The notes beneath the pieces are model-generated. The model was not told the origin of the DNA, ran no database searches, and saw only the letters and a list, made by a program, of their open reading frames with translations. Below are positions 28,601-41,200 of a stretch of 64,000 nt of DNA, piece by piece. Source of the DNA: Diadema setosum (Eukaryota; Echinodermata; Echinoidea; Diadematoida; Diadematidae); NCBI RefSeq assembly GCF_964275005.1, contig NC_092685.1, positions 9,201,654 to 9,265,653 on the forward strand. The letters run 5' to 3'. Within the stretch, counting starts at the first letter, position 1. Each line of letters opens with the position of its first letter. The position numbers and the translations under genes are program-made.

Positions 28601-30440
28601 GAATCCCCTGCAGTTGTTCGATGCCTGATTTCTGGCTACATGTCCTACAACCTTACACAACAGAGTCTGTTGCACATCAAGAGTGATTAGCATTATGTCT
28701 TGACATCATGCACCCATGGCCACGTTACTCTAAGACACACCACTCCTACCAGTCTGAGATACTCTCTGAACTGGCTGGCGGCCACATCACAGTTACCACA
28801 CCAAAGATATTTCTCCAAACCTACAAGACAACTCCTACAAATACCCACGATGTGCTTTCAACGTTGGACTTAACAGCAGATATACAATTTGTTACTATGA
28901 TTAAAGGTATGTGATGGTTAAATGTTAGGCATATACTTTGGCATGCATAACAATAGCAGGTTAACTACAATGTACAGTACATACAATTCTACCAACAAAG
29001 AATGTATCAAAATTGAGTATTCACTGATAATATATGCAGTTGATTGTAGTCTTCAAACCCTCCACCGCTCTAGATGAATACAAGAGTCTCTAGACTGTTC
29101 ACATTCACAGGGTGCTCAGTGTGTGGATGGGTGTGTACATGTTCATGAATGTGCATCTTTTCTCTCACTCTAAAGCAAGAGGTGATCGTAGAGTCATTTT
29201 TCTCACAACCTGTAGGGTCATGAACTGAATTATATAAAACCACACCCTTGTAACAGCATAGCATATGATACTACTAATCACATTTGGAGGCTCAACAGTG
29301 AAATGAAGTCCTAATAGAAACAAACTACATGTATTGACTCCTCTACAGCAAGAAACAACAACAACAACAGATTAATAAATTGGTAAATAAATGTATATAA
29401 TGCAATGCAATAAAACAACAAGGACAAAAAAAAAAATCAGGACAAAAACTCTGTACAGGTTTCAGTTTTACCAAAACACACACAGCAAATGATAATACAG
29501 TTCTTCCAAAAGATTAATCAGAACAGAGCTATCATCTGTGCATGCAGTAGTAAATTAAACAGCCTGGTAATGAAATTATTTAGTCTAGTGTCTCTCTGAG
29601 TTCATCAACAACCATTAACATACACAGAAGAAGAGATTACATTGCTTCACAAAATACATTAAAAGCCGTAAGAACATAAATCATGCAAACATACAAAGCT
29701 GACACCATCCATAAATTTTACTTCCCAGCTCAGTATACTTACACATCAGCCAAACAATATATGTAAACCCTTTCATTTTCTTCCTCAATCAAGAAACATA
29801 GTCTGACTCTTAAAACCTCTAACCTGCATGGTACAACATACTTGTCATGTAAAACAAAGACATAAAATATCTAGATAAGAACTAAACAAAATTTGACTAC
29901 GAACGAAAATATGCACACAAGCACGTATCTGGGTACCTGCCCCTCAGTAACATCATGTGTAAATAGGAGTTTCTTCTCCCAGACCAAACATACAACTTTC
30001 CATTGCAGAATATCAACCAACAGAAAGCAAATTGAATACACATCACGACCAATTAAGTAATGCTCCCTTAACCTTTTGGAAAAAAGAAAAGAAAAAAAAA
30101 AATCAGGAACCAATATATCAAAATACCACGACACCAGGCTTCATCTTCCTTCGAAGTCTTTAATCTTGTGTTGTTTGTTGAAATGCTACCTTGCATCAAT
30201 CTTATTCCCCACTAAACAAGCACTGAACTTGGGTCATGGGCTTACCCTGAAATTTTTAAGGAGTATTGTATTTTTGAGGAGTATTTTCATGGTACTTTAT
30301 CTCTATTGAACTGTATTGCTCAAAGTATTCATTTTTTTTTTCCATTTATGAGACTTGATCACCAGATACATTCCATTCCTGCCCAGTACATGTATCCCTT
30401 TTCAACTAACTAATGACCTTTTTTTTTTCTTATCTGTCAT
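25627..30440. other. intergenic stretch
   Basis: AT-rich. It has a poly-C run at about 25860-25874 and A-rich simple repeats at about 28510-28545, 29355-29370 and 30080-30102. No exon with credible splice sites and family similarity was seen on either strand. Confidence 0.4.
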
Positions 30441-30606
30441 TCCATATAGTCCTGGATAATTCACAATCCTTTACATGCCCAGCAAATAAGAGGCACTACC
30501 AATGCCAATGTCTTACCGTTAGAATTCAGTGCCATGCCAACTAGGATTCGATTTCATTTCCTTGTTACTTCAGATCGATCATTCAACCACAAGACCACAA
30601 CATCTC
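30440..30606 (-). mobile_element. degenerate tRNA-derived SINE
   Basis: Reverse strand from about 30606: gttgtggtcttgtggttgaa resembles a worn A-box region (gtggtctagtggttagagc type), and 45-50 bases on, aaatcgaatcctagttggca resembles a B box and SINE body. It continues as gtaagacattggcattgg. Divergence is high, so borders are approximate. Confidence 0.4.
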
Positions 30607-30639
30607 CATGGTTGTGAGGTTGCACGGTCTGCTCATTTC

Positions 30640-33600
30640 ACATGAATGTCTTGCAGGATGCTCTTTGACTTCAAAATTTTTGTTACATTAATCACTGTCT
30701 TTTTAGTTTGCTTTGCTTTGTTTTGTTTTCAGTTTGGTAGAATTACAGCTGGTGTATGCATGAGCAATGACAATTAAACAAGACTGGTTCGTTGTCAATG
30801 TGTCATGATGGTGAACTCTGCTCTGGTGTCAGCTGCCCTAGCAAGCAGAACATTACAAAGTAGGAATCATAATGTCTATAGATTCACCCAGATTCACAAG
30901 CAAGCTGCGCTGAAATATCCATTACTCTCTTAGAGCCTCTCGGTCATGAAACAGATTTACATAAATCACTTTTCTCCAGAAGGTCTTGGGGGTTAGTGTG
31001 CCAGGTGCAGCTTGCTCTACGGCACCGCATCATTCTGGGAATACACCTTTGAAACTGCATATTGTGTTCCACTGTGATATTTTGCACAGAAAACCCATGA
31101 ACACAGACTGATGACCTGTATGTTGCACGCAAGTTCTATTATGACTGACCTACTCATTGTCCAAGAGAAATTTTCACAAGACTGAAGCAGTGACCCAACA
31201 ACAGTCAAGATGTCACATGACATGAAGCACAACTCTGTTCCTCCTCTTCTCTTCAAACTTTCTAATTCTAGAACTATTGTTGATTATAAAGTTTACACAC
31301 ACATGACAAGTTGCCATTGTAGTCTGACATGTATGATACAAATGATACTCGATAATGTCATTGTACACAAGCAATATTCAGTTTTCAAAAAGAGCATATA
31401 TACAAACATAATTCTCCATACAAGCAGTTAGATCATGTGTTACAGTATGATTATATATAAACAGCATAGCATGCACCGGCAACCCCTTACTTTAACAAGG
31501 CTGAAGTCTTCAACCATTTGGGCTCTTTGCTCGATATATGTCACAATTGGTTTGGATTATAATATCATTTTGTTTGTCAGATATTGTTTGTCCCTTACTG
31601 TAAAATGAGCATCTCTCTGATAGATTTATTGGATAAAAGCCTTTCTTTTCCACTAGATCAAGCAGTGCTTTCCACTATCATATGTTCTCATATGAAATCC
31701 TGTAATTGCATTATTTAGCAAGCTCAAGCTGACTCTTGAAGACAACTGGGACACATGTAGATTTTGATAGTAGCAAAAATGAAAGATTGCAGGATATTTC
31801 CAATTTAACCTCAATCACATACCATGCCTCTTTCTTAACCAGTGCCTTTGATATCAACATTCCTTGACTTTAAAATTGGCACACGTTTAAGGTTCAGAAA
31901 GGTACAAAATAGCTTGAAAAATTTGTTCAGATAAGATGATGGGTGGCTACAATTTGTTTAGAAAGAAGATATGCCATTTGTTCCCAAATTTCCACCAGTA
32001 GCAACAATTCATTCCATTGATGGAGAATTTTTAAGCACAATCGATAATGTACCTTGCCACTAAAAACTCCAGAGAAAAGGCTATAACATTCTGTCAACAT
32101 ACAACCATTATCAAAACAGAAATCACTTTCATATTACGCTATCATTTTTTTTTTCTTACATAATGGCAAGAATAATAAAGTTGACATTCGTAATGATGCT
32201 GAGATAAATGCCCCAACCCATCCTCTTAAACATAAGTATAAAAAAAGGTCAGAAATGGAATTTACACGATGAGGCTATCTGCTGCAGCTATTTCCAACTG
32301 ATGTCGGGGGAGAGGGGAATGAAGTTTACAGACTGTACGCACTTCATCATACAGATACACACAGTACTCTAATCCCTTGTTTGACAACATGCTCCCTTGG
32401 CTCTGCGAGGAATTCTGGACAATGACTCTTTTTTTGCTAATCTCGTCTCGAGAGTGGCTCAGCCTACGGCAGCCCTTAAGTCCTTCTTGTCTATGGTCTA
32501 GACTGGCACTAAAATCTGACATGGTGGAGACTATGAAGGAGCATGTTGGTCAAAGAAGAGATTGTTTTCTGCTTACATCACATGTAGCATTTATCTTTCT
32601 TTCTTATTTTTCTGTTAATAATTGCAAAAAGGCACCATTTCTGTTAACAGTGAAGTCCTCCAGAAGAAGTCATCTCACCACACACTGTTTGCTGCTTGTG
32701 GTACGGACTGTAGCAATGTGCCGCACCGAAGTTTCGACAATACACTTTCGTGTGCAGCCACCTATTGAGTCCAAGAAGTCATTTTGTGAATGTGTGTTTG
32801 TGGGTGTGTGTGTGTGTGTTTGGGGGTGGGGGGGGGGGGGGGCTAGTGGGAGATGGGAAGGGGGGGGGGAGACTGTTATTGGGAGACATACAAATAAAGT
32901 GTGTGTGAAAAGGCTCCTTCAAAAAATTTTGTTTAACCTGCACTGGACAATGACATGCTTCCTTCTCCTCTACATTTGTTTTTTGCATTGACATTGTCCA
33001 ATCTTAATCATTCATCTATGTGATAACAGAAATCAAAGGTTTACTCATATATTTTTGTTGCTATCTGCGTCGGGATTTCTAAGTACGATTACAAATTCTG
33101 TATAAACATTTTTTTTTTTTAATTCTGACTGGTTTGCTAAAGTATTCATTTAAAAAAAACCAAAACCTAAAGCACTGTGAAACAGGCCATGCAACATTTA
33201 CATAGTAAATGTGAATGCCAATTCAAATGCCACAAGCATCATTTGGCTTGAACGAAAATGCAACTGAACACAGCAGTAATGCTGCCTGACTTGAACTGAA
33301 ATCATAATCAACAGCACTGAAGTTTCAGCATCTTGGTGACAATTTTGTATGGACGGGAATGGTGCAGTGAAAAAGAAGCTATGTGGGGTGGTGTCTACAG
33401 GTGTTTCAGAATATTTTGCTTCTTTCGTTGGTTGGTGACTTTCTTGCCAAGTTAAAGAGATTAAAACTAATGCGTTGAAGGAGTGCATATGAATGTTTAC
33501 TGCTACTCTGCACTGGCATCACAAATCAGCATAGATTTTTTTTGTCTTTTTTCTTTCATATGTGCTCTTAAATTGTTCACAATTTAGCCTGTACAGAGAA

Positions 33601-35153
33601 AAAGAAACAAAAATTACAATTTCATATATTGCATACATATGTTATGAAAACAAAGAAAATGCTTTGTGAATCAAGTTCTATTGCCTATTTCATTTTACAT
33701 TATTTCATTTTCTTTTCATATTTTTTTTTCTTCTCAAGACTACAAATACACTCAAAGATTAGATGTAAAAATCATAAAAAGAAAGAACACAATTTGTCTT
33801 TACTAAAGCAAGGTATACAATACATCACGACCACAAAGACTTTGGACTCATACAGATAAATTCCTTCATCTACCCGTATATATGAGAAAAATTAATGACA
33901 CCAGTATAAGAACCCCACACTACAAACAGATTTTGAAAACCCAACTCTTATTTGGCTACTAATTACTACAGAGAGAGAAAGAGAGAGAGAGAAAAAAATG
34001 TTATGTACAGCTTGTAAGGGAACATGGCTACTCTTCTTGTAGATATTACATCATACACAAATACAATGCTATTTCTATTGTATTACACAGAGGGAGAAAT
34101 TGGAGAAAGGAAGTTTTCGGGAAAAACCAGAAAGTTTCATTTCACGTCACCCACAGTTCAATAGGTGTAACATTGGAGCATCATGACTTATTCGATTGCA
34201 TCTTTTAAGATGCGTAGCAGGAGAAACTCCATTCCACCAATTAGGGGAGGAATATAGCTTTTGAAAAATGAGTAATTTTGAGTAATATTTTTTTGTTTGT
34301 TCCATTATTGCTTATCCTAACACCTCTTCATAGCAGGACAAGGGAAAATTTACAAGCTGAGATTAAAAAAGAAGTCATCATAATTTGTTTTGTGTATGTG
34401 GGTAGGAAAAGAATAGAAAAAATAAAAATCCATTATGCTGGGAGTATTTTCACTTCTGACAGGAACCGGTTAATTCTTGTCAAAAAGTTACAAGCTAACG
34501 TCCAGTCTCAGGGTTGTCAGCCACTGCTCACACGGCGGCCCTTTGTTCTCTTGAGTCTCCTTTGCACGTTACAGGTTGCATCTTCCAGGATGTAGCTTGA
34601 AGACGAAGATTCCCCTACAGCAGACATCGGGAGCTTTTTACCAAGAGAGAGAGGGCGGGGCACACATCACCCCTCATTCCCTCAAAGTGTAAAGGTATAT
34701 TGGCTGATACCATGTACCTCTTTCATCACATTCCACACCTCAACATCAGTGGCCTCCTACAGATCAGCCTTCTCCTTGAAAGCCAATTTTTGCTTCAGTC
34801 CACCTAAACTACAATATGTACGAAAAAAAAAAGGTCTCTGTGGAGTACGAGGCATTGTGGGTAGTTGCTAAAGTTTGAGTTAGGATTGGGAGGCATTTAT
34901 AAAAGGAGCCATCGGCAACTCAGTGTTTGGGCGTTTTCCTCTCTTCTTCCATTCTCTGGGTTTATATACATCTACATTCTACTTTCCAACGTTGCATTGA
35001 AGATAACACAGAGTAAAACAAGTTGAGCAACAGAGCAAAGAGATAGAAAGAGAGAAAGAAAGAATCCAGAGAGATTGAGAGAGAAAAAGATGTGATAGGA
35101 GGAGAGGGGCGGGGAAATCCCCTGCAGCCACTACGTGGATACATTGGGAGGGG
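30640..35153. other. intergenic stretch and probable PPP3R1 3' UTR
   Basis: The part next to 35154 should be the 3' UTR of the calcineurin B gene; its end is not resolved. It contains a (gt)n/poly-G tract at about 32800-32870 and GA repeats at about 33970-33995 and 35040-35090. The 204-codon frame at 32377-32991 owes its length to the simple repeat. Confidence 0.4.
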
Positions 35154-35201
35154 CTATACATCGACGACAACCTTCTGGTGAATGTCTGTGTTTGCGACCA
35201 C
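35154..35201 (-). CDS. PPP3R1: calcineurin B exon 5 (C-terminus and stop)
   Basis: Acceptor tgctccag|GTG, stop TAG at 35156-35154. Encodes [15 protein letters not shown], clearly the CNB C-terminus (vertebrate VVGGLDIHKKMVVDV). Confidence 0.93.
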   Translation of the reverse strand: MVANTDIHQKVVVDV

Positions 35202-38200
35202 CTGGAGCAAAGAGAGACAGAGAGAAGAGGCCAAATCCAAAATTACTACTGATGTTGAGTTTGAAAAGATCCTGGATCCTCTTCTGTTCTTTTTCAGCCT
35301 ATATCAATGCTGGTATATTGAATTAATGAATAAATACAGATTTCCTCAAATGTCTGCTTTGAACATTCTTGAAATATGAATGCAATGACACAAGGAACTA
35401 CAAAACATTGGCAGGTCATCTCAAGAATTTAATTGGAAATAAGCTTCATTGTTACTTATCAATTTGTTGTTATCTGACTGTACTTTCTACTTACTGGTCT
35501 CCTATTGGTCTTGAGACTGTCTCACAAGAAAAAACAAAACAAAACAAAATAAAACAACAACCATGGCTGCATATTTTGTAAACTGAGGTCATGGAGTTTT
35601 TTGGTGCCATGTGTGGAATAGGACACAGTTTGGTTCCATGTTACCACCCAACTTGAAGCAGTCACACCTTTGAAAAGTCAGCCTAGTGACTACAATACAA
35701 AGAATTACTATCTCTGGGCAAAGCATTCAATGAGACTGGAAGCAGCAAACAGTAAGTTTCATGTCAACTTCAATCCTTCAAATATACTTTACTTTGAAGA
35801 GAGCATTCCACCTAACAAGTATAAGTATTTATTAGCTATGTAATAAGGACTTTCATATTTCTCCCAATTTACCAAGTAAAGAAAGTACAAACAGTGTAAA
35901 AAAATAAATAAAAAACAAAGCAGACAGGGACTTAGCATAGCTTTTGTGAATATTGTAATTGGATGCGGATTTCAGATTACACTGGCAAAGAAACACATAT
36001 GCAGCCATATAACATTAATCATACCAAAATTTATGTCAGAATATGAAACTCACTTTTATTTAGAACTATTGATGTTAACAGAGCCATAAAACATTGATCA
36101 GACTCAGATTTAGCATAGCTTATATATCAGAAAGAAATAGAAGTAAAAGAAAACATACAAGCAGAAAATTAGGTTAAAAGAAAAGAACAAAACAGAAGGG
36201 GCACACTCCTCAATACTCACATTACAGAATTCTTCATAGGAGATCTTGCCGTCACCATCCATGTCGGCATTGGTGATAGTCTTGTCCACGATCTGCTGCA
36301 GTTGGGTGTCCTTGAGGTTGGAACCCACCATCATCTTCAGGACTTGGAAGAGCTCCCCGTTGGAGATGTAGCCATCACGGTCCATGTCGTAGATGTTGAA
36401 GAAAACTGCACAGTGCAACGGGGCATGCGACAAAAATAAGGCCAATAAGCTCACACCCTTATAAACCTAATATCTCGAGAGCTTCAGAAGACTGTGACTC
36501 CAACGTCTTTCATCATTATTATTCTTCTTTTTTTTTTAAACACCATGTACTCTTATGGTTTGTGTTTATTCCATGTAACCAGCAAGTAAGAAAGCACAAG
36601 TACCAGGGGCTCATGTAACATTCACAAATTCCTATGGATGCAAATGAAAGATTCTTGTCTAAATATATACTTATCACATACAGTCAAACCTGCTTTAGTG
36701 GCAATTTGTCTGTAGCGGCCACCTGCCCATATCATATGGCTACTGGAAAATTCCCCAAGAAAAAAGCTGTGTCAAAGCCCCTGTGCATAGTGGTCACCTG
36801 TCTTCAGAACACGTATCCAACAGAAGATTTTAAGAGCATAAATAGCGGTCACAGACTCATAAAGAGCCGCAGCTGAGTCAATAATTCAGCATGTTTTGTG
36901 CTTTGCAGTCGTCCAGTCGGGCATGGTGAACAGTTCAAAAAGCATCCTCCCCCCATATATTCTCATGATTATAGTAATGTACTCACGAAAAGCTTGCTTT
37001 CTGTACGTACACTCATGTGCAATGATGTGATCATACAAAGTCATTTTCAATGCATGAAACACTTGTATATTTATACACACACATGGACATATTTGGAAGA
37101 CACAAACAATGTCAGAGAACCTGTCTATAGTGGCCACCTGTCTATAAAGGCCACTCTTTTTATCTCCCTTGGGTGGCCGCTACAGACAGGTTTGACTGTA
37201 TTCAAGTATACTATAGGATAAGCTTCTGGATCATAGCCACCTGTCAATGGAACAGAAGGGTCCTTCATGGAAATAAACTTCCTGATACTTCATCACGTTC
37301 TTGAAGATTATGATTTACAAATTTGCATCAATGATTACAAAGTAAATATTGTTTGGTCTGATACCTAACAAACACTGCTACACAGGTCTGAGTGGGATGA
37401 ATTGGGAAAATCATGGTATGTATGAGAAATGAATCCTTTCATGGCTCCAAAATGACAAAATACTGATAGGAATGTGAACACTAACTAACAGGGTGCTGCA
37501 TAAACATTCGCCCGATTGCCCATGGCAAGTGAAAATCAAATTTGGGCAAGTGTTTTTGAACAATGAGAACAAATGCTTGCCCGAATTGGGCAAGCAAAAA
37601 GTTTTGATGCCACTTTTTTTTTCACTTAATCCCCCTACAAACCCACAATGCACTTCATACTTTCATTTCAGCAACTTTCCAATACGTACATGAAGAAGCC
37701 TCAATGTAATGCAACGGCAACACTTGATCTGACCAAGTTTGTTACTCCATTGTGTTTAAGCGTGTGAATCAATGTGTGCTGTTTGTTCCAATGATTATTT
37801 TATTAAGCCCTTGACTAATATGTGATTTTCTATATCATTTCCTTATATTTTGGACTTTCTTTTCGGGCAAGTAGAATTAATGTTTGGGCAAGCATTTTGC
37901 AGCAAATTTGAAAATCTGCTTGCCTGACCGTGCAAGTGGTAAAATAAAGTTATGTAGCACCCTGCACTAAGCCTGCACATTTCGTCAACAGCGCCCTCAC
38001 AAGAGAAAAACTGGCATGTAGCTATCATCTTTGAAACTTTCACAATCTGTAAAAGCCATCTAATTTGTGCTCCCATCATAAATGACTGGCCTCCCTGCTT
38101 GACACCGCCAATGCACATGACATCCAGGGTGATATATCAGTTTAACGATTAGACTACTGGTATGAAAACAGCTGGAAAAACTACCACACACAAGACAAAT

Positions 38201-41200
38201 CTTTAAGCAATTTTTTTTTTTTTTTTTTTTAAATGGAAGACATGCAGTGTTGGAATGAAAATAATATGATACGGTGAATCATACCACAGAAAATTACACT
38301 GATACTTACATCTAAGTTTTGACTCCTTGTCTCCCTTTACACTGAACTGTGATACACCCTGGATGAATTCTGGAGGTGGAAAAAACAAACAAACAAACAA
38401 ATGACACCTAATATATTGTTAGTCTAAAAAAAAAAAGGGACCTAATATACACACTGTTACAGAAAATCTTCCACAACATGTACAACAAAATGTGAGTTTA
38501 TACAGCAGATTTTGGTCTACTGTAAGCAGCAATTAATGAAAAATTGTGATACAAAATATACAGTTTTTAAATGTACAATGTATGTAACAGGTCCCCTCTA
38601 AGCTAAATGGAATTACTTAATTGACATCTGCTTCTCTGATATTACATGACATGCTTTTGTTTTTTCCTAAAAAAATGTTCACATGAAGACTATATTTAGA
38701 AAAATTGAGGGTCTTCTTCTACTTACATTGTATGAGCCATTATTTTCGCATACAGATATTTTCACGAATGAGCAGGTCATAGACAGTTTCGCAAGATGTT
38801 GTTTTCACAAATTGACACTGAGGCTATCGTAAGTGCACTATTACAATTGATAACAATACACTGTACAAACACAACACTATTGAAGGTGCCTTCATAAGTA
38901 AAATCAGTTTTTGCTCATTAGCATGGCACAGTTATATTTATTTGTTTTAGAGATCATGGAAAAGAAGGCAAATTCTCCACCTCACAATTAGTTAACTTAG
39001 TTTAAGTATCTTATGAAGAATAAAAGGAAAGGACAAAAAAAAAATGCAACACAATGATTATATTATAATCTTCATCACAGTTGTCAGTGTCATAACTAAA
39101 CCTTCCTCCCATCCACTGATTTCTCTCCCTTCTCTCTCTCTCTCTCCACCTCTTTCTCTTCCTTCCAGCACACATCTTATCATCCAGGAAGATTTAGGCT
39201 TACCTTTTCTGCTTTTGGGATTTGGGATAAATCCTTTGAAGGAACAATTCTCTGGGATCTACTATCTTTTCTTTAACCCAAACTAATTATTGCTGTTCAC
39301 TCAAGTCAGTCATTCAAGTCAGTAAAATATCATATATTATTCAGATGTGAAATGCCATACACATGTGACATTTAATGGAATAGGGAAGGTTTACTTGAGG
39401 GGGTGACCACTTTCTGGAAAGGTGGGAGGGCTTTCTCTTTGCTACATTGAATGAGTTTACACACACACCAGAGCAGCACTTGATTATGTCACAGTCAAGC
39501 ACTAGAGAAATTGTCATATATTCCTGTTTTCACATTTTTTTTTTCCTTTCATCTCCATGGGTTCTGCCAGAAGTTCACAATTATTAAGACATCTTTCACA
39601 TTTATGTGATGCCAGATGAATTATGAATGAATTTTAACCACAGTTGCCTGCCACCACGGAACGCTATCACCATGTTTGCAATCAATAATTACACTGTGAC
39701 TTTCTACATATCATAGTCTTTGCACCGGGAACACTTCCATGAATGCCGCTTACAGCTCTAATGACACACAGAAAAGTGAAAAAGTGGCATAAAATGTGAA
39801 AAGAGAGAAATACAGGCAAAGAGTAAGAAATTGTGAGCCCAACCCTCTCCACATACAGTGTACATCCATCTCAGTGAGTGCAAGACTGATGTATTCTTTT
39901 GACACTTTAACTTCCTTATTGTTAAAAGAGTAAGTCCAAATGATAGTCCTTCAAAACAAGAACTTCCCTCTAAATCACTGCCAGAACAACTTTATGAAGA
40001 GTTTAAATGCAAAAATCACCACGGGATAGCAATTTTATTTAAATGAGATATTTGAGATTGAAGCTGCAGATAAACCAAGAGATAATCAAAATATATGTGA
40101 TAATTCTAACAAATATCTTCAAAATATTTCTTGTTATATAACAAGTGCAGCATCATTGAAATGATTGAATTTTTCCCTATTTGAAGATGACCTTACTTTC
40201 TGAAAATAGTGTTTATTGGTTTTTGCACTGTTTTATTTAATTCAAACTCTTCATGTATGCATTGTGCATTACGTGTGATATTTTTTTAATTAAAAAGACG
40301 CAACAGCTGCAGCCTCCACTATTAAGATAGACACTATACTTTTACCATATTATCCAATCAGACAATGTCTGTGTAGGACACAATGCGCTGTGAATCACAT
40401 GCAAGCATTGTCCTCTTTTTTCTCCAAACACATGTCACACTGATTAGAAATAATGTGGTTGGAGGAGTTATATGAAGAAAGGCAGGCATGAAGACAGCCT
40501 TGCTCAGTCTTGGAGCAAGACTTGACTTCAAATAAGAAAAGGTCAGTGAGGTGCAGGCAGGCAACAGAGACACACTAAAGGTTATAGGGGCAAAGATGGG
40601 AATCCACTCTGGCGAGTAGTCAGTGGTGTGTGAGAGGTGTATACATTGTACATTATATGCTTCATGATGTGAGGATCAGAGTTGGAAGATGGATGAAAAA
40701 AACACACCAATAAAGGGGAGGAGCAGGGAAAGGTGGGAAGGGAGTAAGGAAAGGCACTGGGGAGGAGCAGAGACAGGCACAGGGGAGGATCAGTGATAGG
40801 CAGAGGGGAGTGGCTGAAATACTGTATGCACTGGGGAGGAGTAGAATTAGGCACATGGGAGGAGCAGAGAAAGGCACATGAAAGGAGCAGAGATACATAG
40901 GCACAGGGGAGGAGCAAGAAAAGGCAGAGAGGAGGAGCAGTGAGGAGGAGCAGGGATATGAACATGGGAGGAGCAGAGATACTCTAGCAACGGGGGAGGA
41001 GCTGACATAGGCAAAGGGGAGGAGCAGAGATATACAGGCACAGGGGAGGAGCCGAGATAGGTACAGGGGCGGTGCAGTGATGGGCACAAGGGAGGAGCGG
41101 AGATGGGCAAAGGGGAGGAGCAAAGATGTTCACAGGAGAGGATGACAGATAGACACTGGGGGAGAGCACAGATACATAGGCACATGGAAGGAGCTGAGAT

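Noticed and set aside
32377-32991. 204-codon + strand open frame
   Set aside because: Length depends on a (GT)n/poly-G tract; no family resemblance and no splice context.
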